From a virus: DNA of 31,483 nucleotides. Shown one piece after another: positions 24,250 through 31,357 of the stretch. Every line of letters begins with the position of its first letter. Position 1 is the first letter of the stretch. The notes beneath the pieces are model-generated. The model worked only from the letters and a program-made list of their open reading frames with translations. It did no database searches and was not told the origin of the DNA. The position numbers and the translations under genes were made by a program. The stretch is taken from the IMG/VR virus record IMGVR_UViG_3300032116_000878, positions 1-31,483 of that record. One strand, written 5' to 3'.

Positions 24250-24356
24250 TTTGTTAATTTACTAATTAATCTCTCTAACTGAGATTCGGAAACAACAATT
24301 GATTTTGGTTTTTTCTTGGTTGTTTCATTTATTTTTTTTGGTTGCTTAGGTTTCAT
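24246..24356 (-). CDS. 36-aa basic peptide with SESQLERLI motif, coupled to the HAD gene
   Basis: A short frame (MKPKQPKKINETTKKKPKSI, then VVSESQLERLISKLTK). The first half is Lys/Pro-rich and the second is a short amphipathic helix. Support for coding: a TATTTAT element ends 13 nt before the ATG, and the stop overlaps the HAD start by 4 nt (ATGA), the same coupling used elsewhere here. I do not know its function; it might be a leader peptide that couples translation or a small partner of the HAD protein. Confidence 0.6.
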   Translation of the reverse strand: MKPKQPKKINETTKKKPKSIVVSESQLERLISKLTK

Positions 24357-24369
24357 AATTTTTTTATAT

Positions 24370-24378
24370 ATAAATATT
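24370..24378 (-). promoter_or_regulatory. AATATTTAT promoter-like element before the 36-aa/HAD genes
   Basis: The coding strand reads TTCTAATATTTATATATAAAA. It follows the sheath terminator by about 15 nt and ends 13 nt before the 36-aa ATG, a logical position for a new transcription start. Confidence 0.5.
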
Positions 24379-24392
24379 AGAACTTTATAAAA

Positions 24393-24428
24393 AACAAATC
24401 CCCCCTAAAAAAATAGGAGGGATTTGTT
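24393..24428 (-). terminator. Intrinsic terminator after the tail sheath gene
   Basis: A 15-bp stem with one mismatch (24393-24407 against 24414-24428; arms AACAAATCCCCCCTA and TAGGAGGGATTTGTT) and a 6-nt loop is followed on the minus strand by TTTTATAAAG. It lies 18 nt past the sheath stop. The plus-strand orientation lacks a comparable T-tract. Confidence 0.88.
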
Positions 24429-24446
24429 AATTTTATTTAAAAACGA

Positions 24447-27400
24447 TTATATGTTTTCAAATGAAGCACCTGTCGGTGTAATATAGAATGTGATATCTAT
24501 GAATTCCAAAGATTTTGTTGGTTTGATATAAATAGATCCTACCAATCTATTATTATCCAAATCTTCAACAGAATTAGATACTGTCACTCTAAAGTCATAA
24601 AGACCTCTATCTCTTCTAATTGAATCCAAGATAGGATTAACAGCATCAAGGAATTGTTGTCTCACAATCGCATCGTTTTGTTCAAATAACAATCTAACTG
24701 CAACTGCTGATATTAATTTACGAGCTTGTAATAACAATCTTCTTACGTTAATTCTATCAAGAGCCGATTGTTTAATTTGTAGAGTTTTGTTACCCCAAAT
24801 TACAGTACCAACATCAGAGAAAGTTGCAATTGGATTGATTCTTCCTTCGTAAAGAACATCTCTGTCAGTTTGAGATAATTTCTTTCTTGCTTTAACTGAA
24901 TTAACAAGACCTCTTGTGTAACCTGCGGTTGCGAACCAAGGGAATGCTACGTTATCAGTTAATGCCAAGTTTCTTGTAACCTCAGCTGTTGGTGGAATGT
25001 AAATTTGTGTATTATTCACATTATCTCTTGTTAATAACCAAGGATAATATGTCGCCGTATAATTTGAATCAATATCAGAATTATTTAATGTGTCTATTGC
25101 GTCTTCAGGTAATATCTGATCAGATTCAAATGATGTTGTTGGAACAAACATTTGATAGTCAGGAGTTGTAACAATATAAATTGAGTCAGCTCTATCAAGT
25201 TCGACCATATTAATTGTTTGCTCAACCAATTTAGGATTATTAACATAATCAATACCTGGTGTTACAAACACATTGATATTAACAGATTCAGGATTTGCAA
25301 ATGTTTGGATACCTAAAAGGTATGCATAATAATCTGTGTTTGCCCAATCAACTTCGTTTTGATTAATTGTTATATTTCTGAACAATCCTTCTCCATTTGC
25401 GGTTGGGTATCTTGCTGACGAACAAGCTCCTTTTCTATATCCTCTTCCTCCAAGTACAAATGAATCGTCATTTGTTCTGTATTCTCTATAGATATCCCAA
25501 CCATCAAATCCACCGTATGGTAATACTGTGAATTTTCTTGCAGATATTCTGTAATAAGGATTTTCTTGAGATTCAGGATCTGATTGGAAACTTGCAGCAC
25601 CTACTTCAAACGCGACGCTTCCGCTTGTTACATATTCATTTGATATTGTAACGCCAGTTGCATCTTTATCCATGTGGAAACCTTTTGTTAAGTATTTCCA
25701 TGATTGGAAGTCACTTTCATTTATTGTGCAAAAATCTGAAACTGATTTTTTTCCTTTATAATCCAAAAAGTCGGAGTCAATTCCAATTTTATCTGAAAAA
25801 CCTAAGTAAGTTCTTCTTACGTTATCACCTGAAGAAGTAATTGTTACACCAGCCCCTGATGGTATTCCAAAAGGAGGATTATAAACAACTTCACCTGGGA
25901 AGTTATAACTTGTTTTGTAAGGTGCAAATGGTGGTATCGTTGCCGTTGACGCTGAATATTCTCTCATAACATAACCTTCAAAACCACAAGGTAATGCGTC
26001 AGCCGGAGCATCAGGGTTCATTTTCACCATTATGAATTTAGATATCAATCTATACTCACCATCAGATGTTCCTATTCTTTGAGCTACATAATTATTTAAA
26101 GTCGGATCCAAAGAACAATTTGTAAATTTCTCAATTACAACTGGATTAGAGTCCGTATCAAAATAATCTCTTACTAACACATCAAATGTGCCATTTTCAA
26201 ATGACATATTTGCCAATGAAATTTTAACTTGTGTGTTTGCCTCTGATCCGTCAGAAATAAGAACAAACTTAAATAATTGATAAACAGTATTACCCCTTAA
26301 TTCAGAAACAACCCAAGGTGTTTCAGGTGTTTTATATTGTTCTAAATAGTTAGCTATAGATGATGTAGCGTTGTTTCTTGCACTGTCAAGTTCTATTAAA
26401 TCACAACTAAGTCCTCTAATATATCCTTTGTTGTAAGCCCATCTTAACATGTTCGAGTAACGTTCTTCAACAAACAAGGGAACTTCAGTTCTTGGTTTTT
26501 CAAAGTTTGTTGTTCCAAATACTTTTGTTATAAAGTTAGTATTTGTAGCGTCCATTGATGTTTCAAATTCAAATGCTTGATTTGTTCTTGTAATACCTGA
26601 AATTTTGAAAGTTGAGAATGGATTTTTTGTAACTGCTGAGTAAGAACCTGAACAAACCATATTAACTCCTGTTGTTGCAGATACTTGATAAACAGGTCCA
26701 TTATCAGAAGTATATGTTGCAATACCTCTTGATCTTAATGTGGATACTACAACATTATCATAGTCTGTAAATGATGTTCCTGAGAACCCTTGTATGAACA
26801 CTTCATAAAATCCAGTATAATAAGTAGTAAAATTAGAAAACGTACCAGAACCAGGTGTTTGGTTAATATAAAAAGAAAATCCATAGTAATTACCATTTGT
26901 ATTAGTAAAATTTGAATAATACCAAGGGTCATTTGTTGGGTTAGTCAAAGTGTTTGCTGAAAGTGGAATTCCTGGAACACCGAACACGTTTGTACTTGCG
27001 GTAAGACCATTTGATAAATTTGTTGCATAATCACTATCTTGTATTGATCCGAAATAATATATGTGTGGTTGGTTTTCATAAGCCGGAACACCTCCATCTA
27101 TCGCGGTTTGAACTAATTCCTGTAAAAAACTTACAATATCTTCTCTGAAAGTTGATACACTACCATCAAATTTTTGATACGGAACGTCTAAATTATTATC
27201 AATCTCAGGAATACCAGTAGGGTCAAAAACATAATTAAACTCAGATGCTTCCACTAATGTAAGGGTATCTCCGATAGCACTAAAATTTATTGTTGGATTA
27301 CTTGGAGCTGGACTTGTTGTTCCTGTAGCAGCAATTGTTGATTGATCAACATTTGCGATTGTTTTTATCGACCAAGATGGTCCTGCATCATAACCAGATA

Positions 27401-27692
27401 GACCCAATATCCTTGTTACGAATAATTGATTTGATTGTTGTAGATATGATTTTGCAATATATGCTGCCTCATATTTTGGAATTTGTGTATTCACAAATTT
27501 TTCAGGAGATGTTCCTCCGAACATTGTTTGAAACTCGTCATAACTAGATATGAATATAGGTTCAAAAGCTGGACCCTTTAAGGTCTCACCTACTATACCC
27601 AACGTTGTAATACCAACACTAGATGCAACAAAACTCAAATCAACCTCAGATGTGTAAACTCCCGGTGAAACGAATACTTTACTGTTTGCCAT
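24447..27692 (-). CDS. Tail sheath protein (gp18-like), enlarged (1081 aa)
   Basis: Contractile sheath subunit. The N-terminus (VSPGVYTSEVDLSFVASSVG, then GETLKGPAFEPIFISSYDEF and a later FGG) is the standard sheath start. The C-terminal ~150 residues carry the conserved sheath core (GRINPIATFSDVGTVIWGNK, LDRINVRRLLLQARKLI, then FRVTVSNSVED). At 1081 aa it is much longer than T4 gp18 (659 aa); the extra length lies in the middle (~130-800) and is rich in Ser/Thr/Asn/Tyr, presumably surface-exposed domains. It has its own promoter-like element 33 nt before the ATG and a strong terminator after the stop. Leader CAAAAAATG is A-rich with no Shine-Dalgarno sequence. Confidence 0.95.
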   Translation of the reverse strand: MANSKVFVSPGVYTSEVDLSFVASSVGITTLGIVGETLKGPAFEPIFISSYDEFQTMFGGTSPEKFVNTQIPKYEAAYIAKSYLQQSNQLFVTRILGLSGYDAGPSWSIKTIANVDQSTIAATGTTSPAPSNPTINFSAIGDTLTLVEASEFNYVFDPTGIPEIDNNLDVPYQKFDGSVSTFREDIVSFLQELVQTAIDGGVPAYENQPHIYYFGSIQDSDYATNLSNGLTASTNVFGVPGIPLSANTLTNPTNDPWYYSNFTNTNGNYYGFSFYINQTPGSGTFSNFTTYYTGFYEVFIQGFSGTSFTDYDNVVVSTLRSRGIATYTSDNGPVYQVSATTGVNMVCSGSYSAVTKNPFSTFKISGITRTNQAFEFETSMDATNTNFITKVFGTTNFEKPRTEVPLFVEERYSNMLRWAYNKGYIRGLSCDLIELDSARNNATSSIANYLEQYKTPETPWVVSELRGNTVYQLFKFVLISDGSEANTQVKISLANMSFENGTFDVLVRDYFDTDSNPVVIEKFTNCSLDPTLNNYVAQRIGTSDGEYRLISKFIMVKMNPDAPADALPCGFEGYVMREYSASTATIPPFAPYKTSYNFPGEVVYNPPFGIPSGAGVTITSSGDNVRRTYLGFSDKIGIDSDFLDYKGKKSVSDFCTINESDFQSWKYLTKGFHMDKDATGVTISNEYVTSGSVAFEVGAASFQSDPESQENPYYRISARKFTVLPYGGFDGWDIYREYRTNDDSFVLGGRGYRKGACSSARYPTANGEGLFRNITINQNEVDWANTDYYAYLLGIQTFANPESVNINVFVTPGIDYVNNPKLVEQTINMVELDRADSIYIVTTPDYQMFVPTTSFESDQILPEDAIDTLNNSDIDSNYTATYYPWLLTRDNVNNTQIYIPPTAEVTRNLALTDNVAFPWFATAGYTRGLVNSVKARKKLSQTDRDVLYEGRINPIATFSDVGTVIWGNKTLQIKQSALDRINVRRLLLQARKLISAVAVRLLFEQNDAIVRQQFLDAVNPILDSIRRDRGLYDFRVTVSNSVEDLDNNRLVGSIYIKPTKSLEFIDITFYITPTGASFENI

Positions 27693-27725
27693 TTTTTGAA
27701 ATTTTTTTAAGATTTATTTTTAATG

Positions 27726-27734
27726 ATAAATATT
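27726..27734 (-). promoter_or_regulatory. AATATTTAT promoter-like element before the sheath gene
   Basis: The coding strand reads ACATAATATTTATCATTAAA. It ends 33 nt before the sheath ATG. Back-to-back with a plus-strand copy at 27767-27775. Confidence 0.5.
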
Positions 27735-27764
27735 ATGTAAATTACCAAAAACTTTACTTGACAT

Positions 27765-27780
27765 AAAATATTTATATTTT
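27765..27780. repeat. Short palindrome AAAATAT-TT-ATATTTT, possible operator
   Basis: Perfect 7-bp arms with a 2-nt centre. It includes the plus-strand AATATTTAT element and lies between the divergent sheath and RHH-like gene starts, so it could be a binding site for a dimeric regulator. In AT-rich DNA such palindromes also arise by chance. Confidence 0.35.
27767..27775 (+). promoter_or_regulatory. AATATTTAT promoter-like element before the plus-strand RHH-like gene
   Basis: The plus strand reads CATAAAATATTTATATTTT. It ends 35 nt before the ATG at 27811, the same distance as before the tube gene, but on the opposite strand. This supports a directional element. Confidence 0.5.
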
Positions 27781-27806
27781 AGGGAGAATAAATTCTTCCT
27801 TTTTTA
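27781..27806 (+). terminator. Hairpin plus T-tract in the leader of the RHH-like gene (possible attenuator)
   Basis: AGGGAGAA (27781-27788) and TTCTTCCT (27793-27800) form an 8-bp stem with one G-U pair and a 4-nt loop, followed on the plus strand by TTTTT. It lies between the promoter-like element and the ATG, so it might attenuate the gene. The stem is weak. Confidence 0.4.
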
Positions 27807-27810
27807 TCTT

Positions 27811-27975
27811 ATGGATTCTAAGGACGCAGAAGTGAAGAATTTAAAGATTTCAAAAGAAGTTCACGATATATTAAAACAATATTGTGATAAAAGAGGTATA
27901 AAAATTTATCGTTTTTTGGAAGCTTTAATTCGTGAAAAGTGTATTGAAAAAAAGGATATATACGGAGAAAATTAA
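27811..27975 (+). CDS. Ribbon-helix-helix-like small DNA-binding protein, antisense to the tail operon
   Basis: A 54-aa plus-strand gene. After a short charged start, VKNLKISKEVHDILKQYCDK, then RGIKIYRFLEALIREKC, has the shape of an RHH/Arc-type domain: a short beta strand (NLKIS), helix A (KEVHDILKQYCDKRG), a turn, and helix B (KIYRFLEALIREK). Such proteins dimerise through the strand and bind palindromic operators as repressors or activators. It is the only plus-strand gene inside the tail block. Its stop codon overlaps the stop of the convergent neck gene (27972). It shares its upstream region with the sheath gene, so it could control sheath transcription and its own. Fold assignment is by eye; the target is unknown. 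Confidence 0.68.
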   Translation: MDSKDAEVKNLKISKEVHDILKQYCDKRGIKIYRFLEALIREKCIEKKDIYGEN

Positions 27976-29009
27976 TTATATCCCTTATATATTATTTGAG
28001 AAGATTGCAAATTGTCGTCTTTGACAACTTCAATTCTTACAAAATCGTTTTTGCTAATTTGCAAACTTTTTAAGTTTGACCCATAATATAAGTTATTCAA
28101 AAAAACATCAAAACTTTGCACATTATTTTGTGATAACAACTCCAAATAATTTGCTTGATTAAATGGTATTGTCTGAGTTGTTGTACCCGTTTCAAATACA
28201 AAATTTATATTTTGACCTACAGGTTGAGTTTCAGTTCCTATTTCTTTTATTTTTTTCTGTCTTGATTCAGTTTCAAATACAGTTAAAGATCTATTAATCG
28301 CAGGACTTACAATAAACTCGTCTTCATCAATTAAAAATCCTAAAACAAAAAATTCATAGCTTTGCACATAATACTTTCTTTTATCAATATCAGATACCGA
28401 TTCGTCTGTTACATTATTCCATATAATAGGTATATAATGTCCTTTTACTACCATATAAGATTGTCTTGATGCAAACTTTTCCAATACAACTTGATTGAAT
28501 TTATTTAATTCTCGCATTCTGTTGCAGATAATTTTAACTTGGTAAGTTATATCAACAGGTATAGGTTGAGGTATTTTATATACGTCAGCCCCTATTTTAT
28601 CCCCATCCCATTTTGGTACGGTCGCATAAAAATATTGTCTTCTATTTGGTATATTATATCTTAATGCCGGATTTGTTCCAAATTTAACTTCAGGTGTTCT
28701 AACTGTTGTAACAAAAGGAGGTTTAACATTAAAATCAGAATCAACAAAATTCCAAGTTTCAGTAAACTGAGCCCAGTTTTGTGTTGTGATAATAATATCA
28801 ACTGAAGGAACAATTTTACCATCGGCAGAAATTTGAAGGTCATCTCTAACAAAATCTAAAAACCCTCTATCTAAATCTGCATGTAAAATAGATTTCGGTA
28901 AAAATGTACCATCTTGATTTATTTTTTCAAGTAACTCTTCTCTTCTCGGATAAAGAGTTTTTGAATACGTGAGCGGCAAATATTTTTTTATTTTTTTTGG
29001 AAAACCCAT
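27972..29009 (-). CDS. Neck / tail-completion protein, gp15-like candidate (345 aa)
   Basis: Probable virion protein at the head-tail joint. It lies just before the sheath gene, as T4 gp15 (tail terminator/sheath stabiliser) lies in the same neighbourhood. Features include a Pro/Arg-rich N-terminus (PKKIKKYLPLTYSKTLYPRR), a central beta-rich region with IPVDITYQVKIICNRMRELN (a VPV.Y.V...... style seen in gp15-like proteins), and a C-terminal strand-rich domain (SFDVFLNNLYYGSNLKSLQI). It starts 1 nt after the 170-aa gene and its stop overlaps that of the convergent RHH-like gene. Structural role is likely; the gp15 label is tentative. Confidence 0.55.
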   Translation of the reverse strand: MGFPKKIKKYLPLTYSKTLYPRREELLEKINQDGTFLPKSILHADLDRGFLDFVRDDLQISADGKIVPSVDIIITTQNWAQFTETWNFVDSDFNVKPPFVTTVRTPEVKFGTNPALRYNIPNRRQYFYATVPKWDGDKIGADVYKIPQPIPVDITYQVKIICNRMRELNKFNQVVLEKFASRQSYMVVKGHYIPIIWNNVTDESVSDIDKRKYYVQSYEFFVLGFLIDEDEFIVSPAINRSLTVFETESRQKKIKEIGTETQPVGQNINFVFETGTTTQTIPFNQANYLELLSQNNVQSFDVFLNNLYYGSNLKSLQISKNDFVRIEVVKDDNLQSSQIIYKGYN

Positions 29010-29010
29010 C

Positions 29011-29523
29011 TTATAATCCTCTAAATTCGTTATCTGTTACTGGCGCTGCTAATATGGTTCTATAAAAAGCTTTATAACCCCCATATGAATGTTTGTTATC
29101 GGATGTAACACGACCATCATCAATAACAGAATAATATCTTACCTTTGTTTCTGTTTCATAATAACCAATATAATCTCCGTACGCGATATCAATATCAAGT
29201 TCTTGTAAATGTTTTATATAAACTGATATTCTAATGTTGCCCGGTTCGGTTTGTTCAATTTTTGAATTTCCCAAAGCTTTTGATGTTGGTGCTGAAACTT
29301 GAACGAAAGCTTTAAATTCAACAGGAGCGTCAAACTGTATTCCGTCTTTTAGGGTTTCGCCATAGACATCATCTTTTTTTGTTTTTACCCTATTTACACG
29401 ATATAACACTAATGTAAAATTCATATCTCCTTCTAACCATTCGGATCCCATATCAATATCTAAATGGTAATCCTCAGCCCCGAAGAACTTACCTAATCTC
29501 GTTATGGGAACTTTCTTTGCCAT
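29011..29523 (-). CDS. Neck / head-tail connector candidate, gp14-like (170 aa)
   Basis: First gene of the minus-strand tail block. Recognisable features are FTLVLYRVNRVKTKKDDVYG followed by a beta-rich body (EFKAFVQVSAP, IRISVYIKHLQELDIDIAYG, DYIGYYETETKVRYYSV). The YGE segment and the L.ELDI...GDYIGYY pattern recall T4 gp14-type neck proteins, but the match is weak and 170 aa is shorter than gp14 (256 aa). Position directly before the gp15-like candidate supports a neck role. A TATTTAT element ends only 7 nt before the ATG, so the message may be nearly leaderless. Confidence 0.45.
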   Translation of the reverse strand: MAKKVPITRLGKFFGAEDYHLDIDMGSEWLEGDMNFTLVLYRVNRVKTKKDDVYGETLKDGIQFDAPVEFKAFVQVSAPTSKALGNSKIEQTEPGNIRISVYIKHLQELDIDIAYGDYIGYYETETKVRYYSVIDDGRVTSDNKHSYGGYKAFYRTILAAPVTDNEFRGL

Positions 29524-29530
29524 ATTATTG

Positions 29531-29539
29531 ATAAATATT
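29531..29539 (-). promoter_or_regulatory. AATATTTAT promoter-like element before the neck genes
   Basis: The coding strand reads GTAAATATTTATCAATAATA, ending 7 nt before the ATG at 29523. It overlaps the plus-strand element at 29534-29542 because ATAAATATTTAC is nearly palindromic. Confidence 0.42.
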
Positions 29540-29542
29540 TAC
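29534..29542 (+). promoter_or_regulatory. AATATTTAC promoter-like element before the helicase gene (plus strand)
   Basis: One-base variant of the recurring element, facing the SNF2-type helicase gene. It ends 33 nt before the TTG proposed as start, a spacing shared with the sheath gene. Confidence 0.38.
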
Positions 29543-29575
29543 TTGTTTCTTATTTTTAGTTGTAAAACTATTTTT

Positions 29576-31330
29576 TTGGAAAACATCATATCAATAGAAC
29601 AGAAAGCCTTGGAGATACTGTCTTCGTATAATGGTGCCAACAATTTTATATTGAAACTAAAACAACAGCAATCGATTAATAAAAAATTTTTCCCAACAAG
29701 AACTCAATCAGATTACATAATATCATATTATGATACCCAACCTAAAATAGCCAAAAAGTGGGTTGATTTGGATCCTTACTTTGCAAAAAAGTTTGCGGAT
29801 GAAAAATTATTTAGAGAAATTCCAAATAATGTTTATGTTGATAAACTTTTAATTGAAAAAGAAAAATCATATCATATATGGGGCAAGTTTTTTGAATCTG
29901 ATACGTTAACAGATTTTTGGCTCCCTAAAGGTGCATTGATTAAAACTCACATAATTGAAAAAATTAATATTGATTATTCAAAATATTCTCACAGACCTCC
30001 CCTTGACCATCAAAAAGAAGCGATTGAAAAACTTGCCGGTAGCAAAAGATTTATTTTGGCAGACGATATGGGTTTGGGAAAAACGACTAGCACAATAATT
30101 GCCGCTTTGGAATCGAAGTCCAAAAAGGTTTTGATTATATGTCCAGCGTCACTTAAAATAAATTGGTTAAGGGAGATTGAGAATTACACAGATAAATCCA
30201 TTTATATATGTGAAGGTAAAAATTTTTCATCCGATCAAGATTTTGTTATTGTAAATTACGATATAATAAAAAACTTTCACGATATAAAAGACAAAGAAAA
30301 TTCTCAGATATTAAAGGCAAATTTTGATTTAATAATTATAGATGAGGCTCATTATATTAAAAATTCTCAAGCCCAACGCACCAAATTAATTAATGATTTT
30401 GCAAAAAAAACTAACCGTTTATGGTTATTGACAGGGACGCCAATAACATCTCGTCCTATTGATTATTATAACTTATTAAGTTTAGTTGAGTCGCCAGTTT
30501 CTCAGAATTGGATGGCATATGTAATTCGTTTTTGCGCTGGTTATCAATTTAAAGCGGGAAATAGAAAAGTTTGGAATGTTAATGGTGCTGCAAATTTAGA
30601 TGAACTTCGCGAAAGAACATCAAAACAAATTTTAAGAAGATTAAAAACTGATGTACTTGATCTGCCTGAAAAAATAATCAATCCAATTTATTTAAGATTA
30701 AGGTCAAAAGAATATGAAAATTTAATGGGTGAGTACTATGATTGGTTTAGAAATAATAAAGAAGAATCTTCATCACTTACCGTTCAGTTTTCAAAACTGA
30801 TGAAAGTAAGACAAGTAATCGCAGAAGAAAAAGTTTCTCAAACAATTGAACTCGCTGAAAATATTATTGAGCAAGGTAAAAAGGTTATAATCTTTTCTAA
30901 TTTTACTGAGCCGTTAAAACGTATTCATGAACATTTTGGTAAAATGTCTGTTTATCTTGATGGGTCCACAACAAAACCCGCAAGGCAAAAAGCTGTAGAT
31001 GATTTTCAGGATAACGAAAAGATAATGGTATTTTGTGGAAACATTAAAGCTGCTGGAGTCGGTATCACCCTTACCTCGGCTGAGGTTGTAATTTTCAACG
31101 ACTTATCCTTTGTCCCCTCTGATCATTCGCAAGCCGAAGACAGAGCTTATCGTTATGGTCAAAAAAATAGTGTTTTGGTATATTATCCATTATTTGAAAA
31201 TACAATAGAAGGGGCAATTTACGACATATTAATTCGTAAGAAAAGTATATTTGAAACTGTGATGGGTGACAACTTAGATAGGGGTAGTGTTGCTGAACTA
31301 ATATTGAATTCAATTAACGATGCTGGATAA
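29576..31330 (+). CDS. SNF2-family (SMARCAL1-like) DNA helicase/translocase
   Basis: ATP-driven double-strand DNA translocase. With a start at TTG 29576 the protein has 584 aa; Walker A region DDMGLGKTT lies at ~163-171, followed by motif Ia (VLIICPASLKINW), II (IIIDEAHYIKN), III (LWLLTGTPI), a second lobe with VIIFSNFTEPLKRI, and motif VI (QAEDRAYRYGQ). These match SNF2/SMARCAL1-type annealing helicases and distinguish it from T4 UvsW. It probably acts in fork remodelling or recombination. The frame stays open to ATG 29504, but that would add a hydrophobic 19-residue stretch (FFAILLINIYLFLIF), overlap the divergent neck gene, and precede the promoter-like element, so I prefer TTG. The next ATG lies inside Walker A. 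Confidence 0.88.
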   Translation: MENIISIEQKALEILSSYNGANNFILKLKQQQSINKKFFPTRTQSDYIISYYDTQPKIAKKWVDLDPYFAKKFADEKLFREIPNNVYVDKLLIEKEKSYHIWGKFFESDTLTDFWLPKGALIKTHIIEKINIDYSKYSHRPPLDHQKEAIEKLAGSKRFILADDMGLGKTTSTIIAALESKSKKVLIICPASLKINWLREIENYTDKSIYICEGKNFSSDQDFVIVNYDIIKNFHDIKDKENSQILKANFDLIIIDEAHYIKNSQAQRTKLINDFAKKTNRLWLLTGTPITSRPIDYYNLLSLVESPVSQNWMAYVIRFCAGYQFKAGNRKVWNVNGAANLDELRERTSKQILRRLKTDVLDLPEKIINPIYLRLRSKEYENLMGEYYDWFRNNKEESSSLTVQFSKLMKVRQVIAEEKVSQTIELAENIIEQGKKVIIFSNFTEPLKRIHEHFGKMSVYLDGSTTKPARQKAVDDFQDNEKIMVFCGNIKAAGVGITLTSAEVVIFNDLSFVPSDHSQAEDRAYRYGQKNSVLVYYPLFENTIEGAIYDILIRKKSIFETVMGDNLDRGSVAELILNSINDAG

Positions 31331-31343
31331 TTCGCGTTTTGAT

Positions 31344-31352
31344 AATATTTAT
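31344..31352 (+). promoter_or_regulatory. AATATTTAT promoter-like element before the last gene
   Basis: The plus strand reads TTGATAATATTTATGGAAAATG. It ends 5 nt before the ATG at 31358, so a transcript starting here would be leaderless or nearly so; its role is uncertain. Confidence 0.35.
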
Positions 31353-31357
31353 GGAAA

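Noticed and set aside
27758-27763. TTGACA as a sigma70 -35 box for the RHH-like gene
   Set aside because: There is no suitable -10 box at 16-18 nt (the position reads AGGGAG), so a classical promoter is not supported.
29504-29575. ATG start at 29504 for the SNF2-type helicase
   Set aside because: It would overlap the divergent neck gene, lie upstream of the promoter-like element and add a hydrophobic stretch unlike a helicase N-terminus; kept only as an alternative.
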